Shown here: one piece after another, positions 8,538-16,664 of the stretch
Position numbering within the stretch: position 1 is the stretch's first letter
How the letters are laid out: each line of letters opens with the position of its first letter
Virus record (IMG/VR): IMGVR_UViG_3300034064_000117
Coordinates: 1-27,068 of that record
DNA from: a virus
Length of the DNA stretch: 27,068 nucleotides
Reading direction: 5' to 3' (one strand)
Made by a program: the position numbers and the translations under genes
The notes under the pieces: generated by a model
Database searches by the model: none
Seen by the model: only the letters and a program-made list of their open reading frames with translations
What the model was told of the DNA's origin: nothing

Positions 8538-9479
8538 TTAAACCGAGGCGTTCGAAAGAACGGTAACAAGGTTCTCCGGACGATAGAGCTTGACACCATA
8601 ACGAGCGGTAGTAACAAACTCTGTACGCTGGAAGTCCTTATTGTATTCAGTATCGACCTCAGGCATCTGTCTCCAAGCACCAATGAACGGAACAACCGAA
8701 GCATCAGCAGAGAAGAACAGGTTAGCCTTGAAGCCAGCGCAGCTAACAGTCTCAAGCGTTTCCGAAGAGATTGTAGCCAGACGCTGCGAGGTATAGACAT
8801 CGAAGCCGTAGACGTTACGGACGAAGCGCATACCAGTCGCGATACCCGAAGAGACAATACCCTCGAACATCGGGTTGTTATTAATGCCGACAAGCTGAGT
8901 AGCCGTCTCAATGGTGTAAGCCACAGAGGGGTCCACAATAGCGACACGGTTATTAGCCGAGACATTCGCAAGGTTCAGCGAGAGGTTAGCACGGGCGAAG
9001 TCAGCCACGTTAATGACGTTGCTAGAACCAGTAGCGACATAACGATGCTTACCACCGTTAATCGTATTGGTATTAGCAGCCGTCTGCTGAGACTGAAGAC
9101 CAAGGATAGCCTCCTCGACATGCTCCATGATAGCCCGCTCTTGCTCGGGCACAAAGCGCGAGACAAGCTCGTTCATGTAGAACATATCCTGTTCAGCCTT
9201 CTTCGTCACGTATGTACCCGAAGAGAGGTACTCAGTGATCTGGAAGGTGAACTGACCAGTGTCGAGAGGACGGTACTTAACCGCTTCGTCTTCAGCGTAG
9301 TCATCAACGTACGCCTGACCAATCGACGGGATCTTAAACGTATCGCCGTCAGGGAACTCCTGAAGCCAGCGAACGTAGGTCTGAGCCATAAGCTCATCAC
9401 GCAGAATCTCCTTAAGCTCACGCGACCAAACTTCAGCGCGAGTAAGGAGAGAAACATTACCAGTTGTCATACCCGACAT
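8538..9479 (-). CDS. Major capsid protein (HK97-fold)
   Basis: This 313-residue protein has an N-terminal helix (VWSRELKEILRDELMAQTYV), an extended arm-like region (DTGQFTFQITEYLSSGTYVT), a spine helix rich in Glu (ELVSRFVPEQERAIMEHVEE) and the A-domain strands typical of coat proteins (RVAIVDPSVAYTI; GMRFVRNVYGFDVYTSQR). It lies between scaffold and decoration protein in standard head-gene order. The start at 9479 has AAGGAG 8 bases upstream. The sequence is somewhat richer in GC than the tail genes, as often seen for highly expressed genes. The long opposite-strand open frame here is a by-product of codon bias. Confidence 0.9.
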   Translation of the reverse strand: MSGMTTGNVSLLTRAEVWSRELKEILRDELMAQTYVRWLQEFPDGDTFKIPSIGQAYVDDYAEDEAVKYRPLDTGQFTFQITEYLSSGTYVTKKAEQDMFYMNELVSRFVPEQERAIMEHVEEAILGLQSQQTAANTNTINGGKHRYVATGSSNVINVADFARANLSLNLANVSANNRVAIVDPSVAYTIETATQLVGINNNPMFEGIVSSGIATGMRFVRNVYGFDVYTSQRLATISSETLETVSCAGFKANLFFSADASVVPFIGAWRQMPEVDTEYNKDFQRTEFVTTARYGVKLYRPENLVTVLSNASV

Positions 9480-9502
9480 ATCTGATTCTCCTTTATATTA
9501 TG

Positions 9503-10264
9503 TTAAGAGTTGTAGAAACGATCCCCTAGTCTTTCACGATCCTGAAGCATAGTGTTCTGGATCTTAGGGGAATAGTACAAACTCCGGTTCTCCTTACGCA
9601 TCTTCTGATAGTATTCGAAGGTACGGTCCTGAGAATAAGAGTTGAAGTTCTCACTACGAATTGTTGACTGGGTAGTAACACCAGTGGAAGTACTAGTCTT
9701 CTCACCCATCTTCTTAACTCCAATCAACTGAAAGAATGCTGTAGGGGATTCGGCTGCAATTTCCTTAAGCCTGTCAAGAGACATATTAAGCTCCAGACTC
9801 TTAGCCTTTAGGACATCCGCAGTCTTATCACCGTACTGCTTCTGCATCTCTTCTCCAACTACGGAGATATTCTGAGAGGCAGTCTTACTCTTTTCCTTCG
9901 CAGTAATCACTTTTTCTACAAGGGCTTCAAAGTCACTCGCGCTCTGAGTGGTGTTCTCAGTATTAGAGGAACTGGTTGTTACCGGAGGAGGCTGTTCTGC
10001 ACCAGTCTCAGAACCCTTGCTCATCTGTTCAAGGAGGTTCTTAGCATAGTCCTGCTTTGCAAGTTCTGCCCGAAGTTCGTCAAGCGTCTTAGTGATTTCA
10101 CCAATGTGCCTATCGGCTTCAAGCTTCCCCTTAGCAAGGGCTTCGATATCCTTAAACTTCTTGCCATCTCCTACCAAATGATCTACAAAAGACTCTTTTG
10201 TCTGGGTCTGCTGCGTCTCATTTGTCGTACCTTCCGTGGTCGCGGAACTAAAAATGTCGCTCAT
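9503..10264 (-). CDS. Capsid scaffolding protein
   Basis: This 253-residue acidic, helical protein has few hydrophobic residues and a Ser/Thr/Glu-rich middle. It starts MSDIFSSATTEGT, and residues 23-60 (KESFVDHLVGDGKKFKDIEA) match the opening common to podovirus scaffolds. Residues about 65-85 and 115-180 are likely coiled coil, and the C-terminus (MLQDRERLGDRFYNS) is basic, as needed to bind the inner coat surface. It lies directly upstream of the coat gene, with AGAGGT as ribosome site. It would guide procapsid assembly and then leave or be degraded. Confidence 0.87.
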   Translation of the reverse strand: MSDIFSSATTEGTTNETQQTQTKESFVDHLVGDGKKFKDIEALAKGKLEADRHIGEITKTLDELRAELAKQDYAKNLLEQMSKGSETGAEQPPPVTTSSSNTENTTQSASDFEALVEKVITAKEKSKTASQNISVVGEEMQKQYGDKTADVLKAKSLELNMSLDRLKEIAAESPTAFFQLIGVKKMGEKTSTSTGVTTQSTIRSENFNSYSQDRTFEYYQKMRKENRSLYYSPKIQNTMLQDRERLGDRFYNS

Positions 10265-10267
10265 TTG

Positions 10268-10513
10268 TTATTTTACCTCTTGGTCTAGGTGTAAGATATT
10301 AATAATTTCTGTTAAAGCCCTGTTGTAACCATTGCGGTCTGCTTGCTTATAAGCCCAACTAGGACTATCGTAATCATTAGCGATTACAATCTCTTTAATC
10401 TTGCTGTTGACAATCTGCTCAAGCTTATCTAGGACATTCTTAGCAGACTTGACTTCCTTCTTAAAACCTTCCTGTTCGTCTTTAGGAAGGTCCATAAACC
10501 AGATAGTCTTCAT
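10268..10513 (-). CDS. Small conserved phage protein between portal and scaffold
   Basis: This 81-residue hydrophilic protein is helix-rich. Its core SPSWAYKQADRNGYNRALTEI resembles a short protein often found in podovirus head clusters, but no function is established to my knowledge. It starts inside the portal stop codon (TAATG) with GAAGGAAT upstream and ends 3 bases before the scaffold start, so the three are probably translated together. The DLPKDEQEGFKKEVKSAKNV segment would form an amphipathic helix. A head-assembly accessory role is only a guess from context. Confidence 0.65.
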   Translation of the reverse strand: MKTIWFMDLPKDEQEGFKKEVKSAKNVLDKLEQIVNSKIKEIVIANDYDSPSWAYKQADRNGYNRALTEIINILHLDQEVK

Positions 10514-12261
10514 TAAATTCCTTCATCCATAGCGATTGCATTCTCTTCGTCAGCGATAAGCTGGACTTCCTGTGCAACCTTCTGTGTTTCATAATTCTCA
10601 TAGATAGAGATGTTAGAAGCAAAGAGACTCTTTTCACCAAGCTCCTCAGCCATGATCCTAGCGAACTCCTTGCCGCTAAGGTGGGCAGCAACAGACGGAT
10701 CAGAAGCCTTAAGTTGCCAAAGCTGGGAAAGGTTCTGCACTCTCTGCGCTCTCTCAGCAAAGTGCCTAGCACCCATCGGAATGATCTTACCATTTGCTGT
10801 GATATCTTCCTTCGTAATTGTCTGGAAGATCGAGACAGAAAGTTCATCATCCATAACACGGATAACATCAGAGGCATCCATGTTTCTTCTGCTTGCCTCA
10901 AGCATAGCATTCAGGATAGGCTCTACGAAGATACGCTCAAAGTGCTGTGTCTTGTTCTGGAAGATACGCGAGGCTGCATTCTGGAGAGAACTAATTTCGA
11001 ATGCTGTCTTCTCACCCGGAGTTCTGATACCCATAGCTTCTCTCGGCGCACCAGCAAGTTGCTCCATCTTGTTCTCAAGATTAGCAATCTGGTTATCAGC
11101 ATTCAATGCAGTCGGATCAGGGGCAAGGTAACCAACATCACCTTCATCTCCGAGATAGATTCTTGTTCCCGGCTGGAAGTCAAAGTCTTCAACGTCACCC
11201 TTAATCTTCAGGACAGGGAAAGCAATCTGATCGAAGACATCCGCACGAAGGTTCTCAAGGTGATCCATTCTGTACTGGAGACCGACAAGGTTGTCTAGCG
11301 GTCCCATAGCATACAAGTTATCAGGACGCTCTCTCCAGCCAACGTGGAAGATGGGAGACCTACCCAGCCAAGAAGGATTAGGCTTATCAGAGAGAACATA
11401 TGATCTATCGACAACCTTAATGATTCTATTCTTAAGGAGGGTATCCGTAAGCTTATCGTAGATATCCCCGTAGAATGTCAAGATCTCAACATAGTCGGAG
11501 TTGTAATACTCTCGGATAGAACCAAAACCATCTACGACAAAGCCATCGTTCTTATGGAGATCCGAATCGGAGTAACCCTGAATGGCATTCCTTGTGCCAA
11601 TCATCCTATCGAAGACCTTCTTCATGTAGTCTTTATTGGGGTCTTCCTCAATCATCTTTCTAGCTTCACCCATAGAAAGAAGAGAGCGAATGATCTTTGG
11701 TGTAGCCTTGAAATCAGAGGCAACAGGGTTGAAGACTAGATCATACGGCGAGATTCTGATTACTCTCGGACCAATGTACCCCGGAATAATCTCATTGTTC
11801 TCAAGCTCTGTATAGTTAGCTTCCCAGTCTACTGTAGCAAAACAATTACCGTAGTCGATGTAATCAAGGACCAGCTTGGACATGACTACTTCAAAGTCAG
11901 ACTGCTGGACCTTATTCTCCATATAGGCTTGGATTGTCTCACGCTTGATCTTAGCATTACTCGTCTTATCCGAAGCCATCCACTTCATCCACTTATTCTG
12001 TGGGAACAAAGTAGCCATATAATTAGCGTGGAGGTTATCTCTAATCTGTGTCAGCTTAGGAACTGTCGTACTATTCTTCCAAGGAAGAGAACTATTGCTA
12101 GTCGATCTTGTATCCGTAGCAAAGAGATAGTTACGAAGTTCCTTCCACTCCTCAAGCTTACCAGTACGCTGCTGATTCCAAAGACGCCACTTATCAGAGA
12201 TCTCCGTAGCGATGCTGTCGGGGCTGATAATCAGCTTCATATCGAGAGTTGTACCAACCAT
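10513..12261 (-). CDS. Portal protein (head-tail connector)
   Basis: This 582-residue protein would form the dodecameric DNA channel at the unique capsid vertex. It has the podovirus portal layout: an N-terminal helix (DKWRLWNQQRTGKLEEWKEL), then NLHANYMATLFPQNKWMKW (about residues 78-96), the wing region, and the stem segment GREYxxx-like LDNLVGLQYRMDHLENLR. A later segment, PREAMGIRTPGEKTAFEISS, resembles portal crown regions. Length is near the T7 gp8 family value (about 535) with a modest excess. It overlaps the terminase stop by one base (TAATG) and in turn overlaps the small 81-aa gene. The ribosome site is weak, so translational coupling to the terminase gene is likely. Confidence 0.92.
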   Translation of the reverse strand: MVGTTLDMKLIISPDSIATEISDKWRLWNQQRTGKLEEWKELRNYLFATDTRSTSNSSLPWKNSTTVPKLTQIRDNLHANYMATLFPQNKWMKWMASDKTSNAKIKRETIQAYMENKVQQSDFEVVMSKLVLDYIDYGNCFATVDWEANYTELENNEIIPGYIGPRVIRISPYDLVFNPVASDFKATPKIIRSLLSMGEARKMIEEDPNKDYMKKVFDRMIGTRNAIQGYSDSDLHKNDGFVVDGFGSIREYYNSDYVEILTFYGDIYDKLTDTLLKNRIIKVVDRSYVLSDKPNPSWLGRSPIFHVGWRERPDNLYAMGPLDNLVGLQYRMDHLENLRADVFDQIAFPVLKIKGDVEDFDFQPGTRIYLGDEGDVGYLAPDPTALNADNQIANLENKMEQLAGAPREAMGIRTPGEKTAFEISSLQNAASRIFQNKTQHFERIFVEPILNAMLEASRRNMDASDVIRVMDDELSVSIFQTITKEDITANGKIIPMGARHFAERAQRVQNLSQLWQLKASDPSVAAHLSGKEFARIMAEELGEKSLFASNISIYENYETQKVAQEVQLIADEENAIAMDEGI

Positions 12262-13802
12262 TAGTGAGAAACCCCGCCAAATCTTTCAGAATAAATTATG
12301 TTATTATTCGATGATCTCTTGTGCATATTAGAAGACGGCCTAACAGCAATCTCAATACAGGAAGCAAGAGCATCTTTAATGTCATCGTGAGGTGGATTGT
12401 TGCTAATCAACTCCTCTTCTAGAAGCTGACAGTTACCACCCTTATAATGGTATATACTCAGGTTATCGTACCTTGGCTCAAGGACAGCAGCCATTCGCTC
12501 TTCCTTAGAACCAGAGTGCCTCGTAGGTTTATGCTCTTCGATCTTAAGCATAAGTCCATGAGGACGGATATAACTATCCTTTAACTCTTGGACAATCGCA
12601 GCCTGAGCCGCTGTTACTTCTGCCCGAAGCTTCTTGAAATCCCACCGATTAAGGAGTTCAAGAATGTGACTAAAGTACTCAGAAATCTTATCCGTTCTGA
12701 ATCGGTCGATATCCAGAACATAAACATTATTCTCAAAGTCTACGCCAATAACGACAATTGCGGTATAGTCTGCCCTTCGTCTTAGGCTGTACGCAAAGTC
12801 TACTGCCGCAAAAACATTTAACTTACGATCCCTATAATACCATGAACCATGTGTGTTTGTCAAGTGTTCTTTTTGGAAGTACTGGAATTTATCGTAATCA
12901 ATCGGTCGGTTATCAGGATCGTTAGGGTCGTTATAATACTGGGATCTGAACTGGGTCTTATCTAAGTACTGCGCCCTCTTCTTGGCTAGGATCTGGATAT
13001 CAAAACCAAACGCCTTGCCATCGTGCCTTATCTGACGGGGCCAGAGGAACTCACCAGTACCATCACCAGCATTCTCGACAGCCCTTTCGAAAGTTTCATA
13101 GATAGGTTCTGCCCCTATGATTTCTGCGGAACTATTGTAGATGTCCTCCTCCATACTGAGGAGTTCTGAGTATAGATCCTTGGGGTGGTACCGGGTACCC
13201 ACCACCCATTCTCTAGCATTAGCGCCCTCAATAGAAGACAGAAGAGAATACTGTGACTTAACTTTATCTCTACCTTCTTGGGTATACGCATTTTCGTAGA
13301 CTACAACGTCATCAAGGACAGCAATATCGCAGTGCAAACCAGTAAGAGAAGTCGTTAGACCACCAGTAAAGATGCTGGGATCACGAACTGACTCAGCTTT
13401 TCTCTTAGGATGGTCAAGACTGATCTCAGTCATAGTCCACTTCTCTCTTTTACCCTCGTCATAGTGGACATAATCAGGCCAGTACCGCCTATGGATGTCC
13501 GAAGTAAAGATAGACTTAATAAAAGATAGCTGCTTCTGTGCTAGATTAGACGTAGCTGAGATATAAAGTACCCTCAGAGTAGGATCTCGGGTTAATTCCC
13601 AAGCCACACGGTAGGCAATCATAGCTGACTTACCATGATCTCTAGGAAGAAGAGTAAGCTGGTGTGTCTTAGCATCCTCACGGTTCCACCAACGGCAGAG
13701 TTCTTCGTGAACGGAGCCTAGCACACGCTGAGGAGCAACAAGTCTAATAAAAGTAATTAGATCCTGTTCAGCAGCCTCTCTAATGTCATCAAGGTTAGCC
13801 AT
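12261..13802 (-). CDS. terL: Terminase large subunit (packaging ATPase/nuclease)
   Basis: This 513-residue motor pumps DNA into the procapsid and cuts it. A Walker A-like loop is seen at residues 51-59 (LLPRDHGKS), Walker B at 160-165 (IAVLDD), and the RNase H-like nuclease acids are visible: D335 in FAAVDF, D345 in ADYTA and D473/D474/D477 in HDDIKDAL. The N-terminal domain opens with DLITFIRLVAPQRVLG, a pattern common in terminases of this group. It lies between the small terminase subunit and the portal, and all three are nearly contiguous. Class and packaging mode (direct repeats or headful) cannot be read from this alone. Confidence 0.95.
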   Translation of the reverse strand: MANLDDIREAAEQDLITFIRLVAPQRVLGSVHEELCRWWNREDAKTHQLTLLPRDHGKSAMIAYRVAWELTRDPTLRVLYISATSNLAQKQLSFIKSIFTSDIHRRYWPDYVHYDEGKREKWTMTEISLDHPKRKAESVRDPSIFTGGLTTSLTGLHCDIAVLDDVVVYENAYTQEGRDKVKSQYSLLSSIEGANAREWVVGTRYHPKDLYSELLSMEEDIYNSSAEIIGAEPIYETFERAVENAGDGTGEFLWPRQIRHDGKAFGFDIQILAKKRAQYLDKTQFRSQYYNDPNDPDNRPIDYDKFQYFQKEHLTNTHGSWYYRDRKLNVFAAVDFAYSLRRRADYTAIVVIGVDFENNVYVLDIDRFRTDKISEYFSHILELLNRWDFKKLRAEVTAAQAAIVQELKDSYIRPHGLMLKIEEHKPTRHSGSKEERMAAVLEPRYDNLSIYHYKGGNCQLLEEELISNNPPHDDIKDALASCIEIAVRPSSNMHKRSSNNNIIYSERFGGVSH

Positions 13803-13803
13803 G

Positions 13804-14301
13804 CTACTGTAGCTTCAAACCAATTCTCTCAGCGTCATCCTTGAAAGTCTTACTCGTCTCGACTTCCTTACGGAGTTCAGCGTTGATTTCTTCCTTACTG
13901 GGTCTACCGCGCTTACCTCCTTTATCTAAGTACTCGTTATCAGCGAGGTACTTCATAGCTTGGAAGGAAAGCTTCTCATCCTCAGTAGCAGCCTTAATAA
14001 TAGAGCGCATAGCCCTAGCCTTTAGCTTAAGGTTAAGTTCCTTCCGCCACTGGTCTACATGCTTTCTGATAATGGGAGACTCTAGGACTCTCTCCCAGTG
14101 CTTAAACGAACCAAGGGTAGTCATAGCAAAGTCGTACTCGGTTACATCCTCCATCTGGATATAAACCTTCTTCATGCTTTTATAGACAGTACCGTCAGCA
14201 CGATGATCGTCTTCTTTCAATGTCCAAGATGTCCCGAAGATTGGTCTTTCATCTGGGAGTGTAGTCTCGTAGAACAGTCCTTTGGTCTGGAATGCAGCCA
14301 T
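13804..14301 (-). CDS. terS: Probable terminase small subunit
   Basis: This 165-residue protein starts MAAFQTKGLFYETTLPD at an ATG at 14301, two bases after the upstream gene ends. A GTG start at 14340 would overlap that gene by 38 bases and has no good ribosome site. The second half is helical and basic (KHVDQWRKELNLKLKARAMR, then AMKYLADNEYLDKGGKRGRP). An RGRPSKEEI hook with a following Glu/Lys-rich tail resembles DNA-binding small terminase subunits. The position directly before the large subunit supports the call. It would recognise the packaging site and load the motor. Confidence 0.75.
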   Translation of the reverse strand: MAAFQTKGLFYETTLPDERPIFGTSWTLKEDDHRADGTVYKSMKKVYIQMEDVTEYDFAMTTLGSFKHWERVLESPIIRKHVDQWRKELNLKLKARAMRSIIKAATEDEKLSFQAMKYLADNEYLDKGGKRGRPSKEEINAELRKEVETSKTFKDDAERIGLKLQ

Positions 14302-14302
14302 A

Positions 14303-14542
14303 CTATTTACATCTCTTTCTGAAATGATCCCACTCACCACCCTGACGAATACACTTTTGGTAAGCCTTTTCTTCTTCAGGGGTCATTCGTTTACTTATGT
14401 ACTTCATAGCAAATGGGATAAAAGCAATTAATATTCTAGTTCCAAATTCAATCCAAAAGGCAGGACGCTGTGCAGCAAGATAACCCCCGGCAAACATACC
14501 GATGAGGACAAGACTTATTGCAACTATCTCCTGCCAAGACAT
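14303..14542 (-). CDS. Small membrane protein in the lysis cassette
   Basis: This 79-residue protein has two hydrophobic segments, about residues 5-24 (EIVAISLVLIGMFAGGYLAA) and 29-47 (FWIEFGTRILIAFIPFAMKY), then a charged C-terminus with two cysteines (KCIRQGGEWDHFRKRCK). The ATG overlaps the holin stop codon (TAATG). Position and topology suggest a second holin, an antiholin or a pinholin-like regulator of lysis time, but no family is certain. The MTPEEEKAYQKCI tail is a conserved-looking cytoplasmic piece I have seen in phage proteins of unknown function. Confidence 0.6.
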   Translation of the reverse strand: MSWQEIVAISLVLIGMFAGGYLAAQRPAFWIEFGTRILIAFIPFAMKYISKRMTPEEEKAYQKCIRQGGEWDHFRKRCK

Positions 14543-14712
14543 TAAGCAGTCTTATTAGGGATAGCCCAAACAAGGATGGGAGTCAGAAGACCGACAACTG
14601 TAGCGACTGTCTCCTGACTAATCGTACCCAGATTGATACCAAAGAAGAAGTTAAGCAGGAAGATGCCCGACATAATCAGAGCAACAAGAGCCTTATCCAT
14701 CGATGTAAACAT
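14542..14712 (-). CDS. Holin, 56 residues
   Basis: This very short gene starts MFTSMDKALVALIMSGIFLL at an ATG at 14712 with a strong TAGGAGAT ribosome site. Two hydrophobic segments are evident, about residues 8-26 and 32-51, separated by a turn with GINLGTISQET, and it ends AIPNKTA. The arrangement and the TPILVWAIPN end match small two-segment phage holins. It lies between the M15 endolysin and a second membrane protein, so it would open the inner membrane to release the endolysin and set lysis time. The stop overlaps the next ATG. Confidence 0.8.
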   Translation of the reverse strand: MFTSMDKALVALIMSGIFLLNFFFGINLGTISQETVATVVGLLTPILVWAIPNKTA

Positions 14713-14740
14713 TATAATCTCCTAAGTTAAACTTATGTAA

Positions 14741-15142
14741 TTACGGATACTTGTTTCTAGGTAGTTCGAAGTGAGGACCGTCTTTAAAAGATTTCCAGTC
14801 GCCACCCCAAGTAATAGGAATATTTTCCAGCTTGGCTGCTTCCTTTACTAGGATAGCCAGTCTGGCATACAAAGGCCAGTCCCATTTAATCTTACCGTTT
14901 AGTGTAACAGCAAAGTCTACAGCCTTACTGTATCCATCCTTACCGGGGATATGTCTAGAGTTCAGAGTTGTTGTAGCACCAGCCTTAAGCAGCTTCTTCT
15001 GTTCTTCTAGAGTTCTAGGACCACAGGTAATGACAAATCCAAAAGACTTGTCCTTGATAAGACGGGCAGTACGACGAACTACCTTAATAAGATCCGGGTG
15101 GACTCTTTTAAGCTTTGCTTCAGACGAAGAGTTAATAACCAT
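14741..15142 (-). CDS. Endolysin, M15-family zinc peptidase
   Basis: This 133-residue protein shows the VanY/M15 zinc peptidase pattern: H64 and D76 in SRHIPGKDGYSKAVDF, and D115 and H124 in WGGDWKSFKDGPHFEL, as in the L-Ala-D-Glu endopeptidase type known from phage T5. It would cut peptidoglycan cross-link stems at lysis. No signal peptide or membrane anchor is seen, so it depends on a holin. The ATG at 15142 lies two bases past the upstream stop with GGAG about 12 bases away; a GTG at 15181 would overlap the neighbour and lacks a ribosome site. Confidence 0.9.
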   Translation of the reverse strand: MVINSSSEAKLKRVHPDLIKVVRRTARLIKDKSFGFVITCGPRTLEEQKKLLKAGATTTLNSRHIPGKDGYSKAVDFAVTLNGKIKWDWPLYARLAILVKEAAKLENIPITWGGDWKSFKDGPHFELPRNKYP

Positions 15143-15144
15143 TC

Positions 15145-15417
15145 TTACGGTGTTCTCCAATGTATATGGGATGCTACCCACTGAAAAGCATACGGGATAG
15201 CCATACCAATAATAACGATAACACCACCGATATACGCAATCTTTTCTTTTATAGCTGTCTGGAATACCTGAAGTTCTTCTACTTCTTCTTTCAATTCAGC
15301 AATATCTTTAGCACACTGCTCAGACTGAGGCAGACTTTTAATACCATCTTTCATGTATTCTTGATTGGCTTCAATTCTAGCCAACCTCTCCGCTACCTCA
15401 ATCTGCCACTGTTCCAT
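15145..15417 (-). CDS. Coiled-coil protein with C-terminal membrane anchor
   Basis: In this 90-residue protein, residues 1-60 are highly charged and heptad-like (ERLARIEANQEYM, DIAELKEEVEELQVFQTAIK). Residues about 61-84 form one hydrophobic segment (AYIGGVIVIIGMAIPYAFQW). The build resembles XhlA-type haemolysin or other small lysis-accessory proteins found before endolysins. An inner-membrane spanin component is a less likely alternative, as those usually have the membrane segment at the N-terminus. It precedes the endolysin by two bases, so it belongs to the lysis cassette. Confidence 0.6.
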   Translation of the reverse strand: MEQWQIEVAERLARIEANQEYMKDGIKSLPQSEQCAKDIAELKEEVEELQVFQTAIKEKIAYIGGVIVIIGMAIPYAFQWVASHIHWRTP

Positions 15418-15423
15418 GCTTTA

Positions 15424-15720
15424 TTACCCAATCATCTTAATGTCGGGATTAGTACCAATCGTTGCAAGAAGAATCTGACGGCTAACATCATTTGTCTTTA
15501 CCATTTCATTCCTGAAACTCTCGACGGCGGAACCTGTCTGGCGCTGCTGCTGTGAGTTCTCGATGAGGAGAACCGGGAGCCACGTTATGGCGCAGCCCCA
15601 CTCGTCAACGTCCTTGCCAGTGTTCGGGTTCGTGCCGCGCACTTGGGTGAACCAGTTGCACTGGAGCCCCTTGCACTCACCCTTGATCAGCGGACAGAAC
15701 GTGCCGGGTTTAAGCTGCAT
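15424..15720 (-). CDS. Conserved Cys-containing phage protein, fibre-adjacent
   Basis: This 98-residue protein begins MQLKPGTFCPLIKGECKGLQ and contains cysteines at 9, 16, 21 and 43 plus EWGCAITWLPVLL and ENSQQQRQTGSAVESFRNEM. The pattern is familiar from small phage proteins of unknown function, often near fibre or lysis genes, and the cysteines may bind metal. The first two thirds (about 15520-15720) are GC-rich and the last third is not, so a composition border falls inside the conserved QRQTGSAVESFRN stretch. It lies three bases after the fibre gene. A role as a fibre assembly partner is a guess from co-transfer. Confidence 0.65.
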   Translation of the reverse strand: MQLKPGTFCPLIKGECKGLQCNWFTQVRGTNPNTGKDVDEWGCAITWLPVLLIENSQQQRQTGSAVESFRNEMVKTNDVSRQILLATIGTNPDIKMIG

Positions 15721-16180
15721 GGTCAGTTCTTCGACGCAATGATGAGGTCGACGTACTGGACGGCCATGTTGAGCGTGGTCGAGAAGGAGTGGTTGTGTGC
15801 CGTTCCGGTGAAGGAATGCGTGTGAGTTTCGCCGGAGCCTACTGAGCTTGTAAGCCCCGTGTCCGCGACAACCGTCGAGCCAGTCAGATCGTAATTGTAG
15901 TTTGTGCTATAGTTGGCGGTGTCTCGAACGTAGCTCGTATTGCTCAATGTCCCACTGCCAGTGCTGGCAACAACAAGATGCTGGTGGCCCGGAAGCTGGC
16001 CGACCGTGAGAGCAGTGCCGCCGATCGTGCCCGTAGCAGTAAAGTTGTCGACATTGCCGGAGACCGTGCGATTGGCGAAGGCAGTGCTGAAGGCGACAGA
16101 GCCGCCAGAACTTACGGCGCCGCTGACGACACGCAGGGCCTTATCGTTGTGAGTAGTGTCCTTCGTCCAACCTGTCGGTG
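15520..16180. other. GC-rich block spanning the end of the fibre gene and start of the next
   Basis: Hand counts give 36/60 GC at 15601-15660 and 39/60 at 15961-16020, against 27/60 at 15481-15540 (itself crossing the border) and 28/60 at 16441-16500. Codon choice also changes (GTC, CTC, GGC, GCC instead of GTT, CTT, GGT, GCT). The borders lie near residue 160 of the fibre protein and near residue 67 of the following protein. This is best explained by import of a fibre-tip cassette by recombination. Confidence 0.7.
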
Positions 16181-16661
16181 CCGAAGTCTGCTGAAAGAGC
16201 ATACGTGTGCCAGATGGTATAGTAGAACTCAGACTGTTTGTAACATAGGTTTGAGTAGCAAGTGTCTGCCCTTCAACAGCTAAGACACCAGCAGATACTC
16301 TAGAAATTGTTGTATCAGAGGCGTTACCAAGTTCAATATTCCCTGCCGTAACAAGACTACCAGATGAGTCCACGGATACTCTTAGAGTTCCACCAGTGCT
16401 AAAACCAATTGTATCAGCAGCAGGAAAATAGATACCCGTATTCGTATCACCTGTTACTGTAATAGAGGGTGCAGCAGCAGAACCAGCAGCATTAGAAACC
16501 TGACCAGTAAAGGTAGGCGAGGAAGAAATTTCACCTTCGACATAAGTCGCAATCTGAGCACCAGTAACCTTCTTACTGGTCCCACTCTCATTAACTTCAA
16601 ACTGCTGTGTACCGGATACCGATGCAGCGGAAGTTAGATCTGAGATTTTTATGTTAGCCAT
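15723..16661 (-). CDS. Tail fibre with His-rich tip, mosaic
   Basis: This 312-residue fibre has an N-terminal part (1-145) with MANIKISDLTSAASVSG and repeated beta segments (TGDTNTGIYFPAADTIGFS) that are common in phage fibre shafts. The tip starts at IPSGTRMLFQQTSAPTGW (148-165), a widespread motif of receptor-binding fibre ends. It holds histidine clusters GHQH (225-228), ETHTHSF (278-284) and AHNHSF (288-293) that could bind metal ions, as HxH motifs do in the T4 long tail fibre tip. The tip (from about residue 160) is GC-rich and probably imported. It would bind the host surface. It lies downstream of other fibre-related genes and upstream of the lysis cassette. Confidence 0.8.
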   Translation of the reverse strand: MANIKISDLTSAASVSGTQQFEVNESGTSKKVTGAQIATYVEGEISSSPTFTGQVSNAAGSAAAPSITVTGDTNTGIYFPAADTIGFSTGGTLRVSVDSSGSLVTAGNIELGNASDTTISRVSAGVLAVEGQTLATQTYVTNSLSSTIPSGTRMLFQQTSAPTGWTKDTTHNDKALRVVSGAVSSGGSVAFSTAFANRTVSGNVDNFTATGTIGGTALTVGQLPGHQHLVVASTGSGTLSNTSYVRDTANYSTNYNYDLTGSTVVADTGLTSSVGSGETHTHSFTGTAHNHSFSTTLNMAVQYVDLIIASKN

Positions 16662-16664
16662 AAG

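Noticed and set aside
8019-9485. 488-codon open frame on the plus strand opposite the coat and decoration genes
   Set aside because: It lies wholly over two well-supported genes, has no recognisable domain, is Ser/Arg/Thr-rich, and lacks a convincing ribosome site. It results from the coat genes rarely using codons whose complements are stops.
10681-11298. 205-codon plus-strand frame over the portal gene
   Set aside because: A shadow of the portal codon pattern with low-complexity composition and no ribosome site.
14303-14340. Upstream GTG start for the small terminase subunit at 14340
   Set aside because: It would overlap the membrane-protein gene by 38 bases without a ribosome site; the ATG at 14301 fits the compact spacing.
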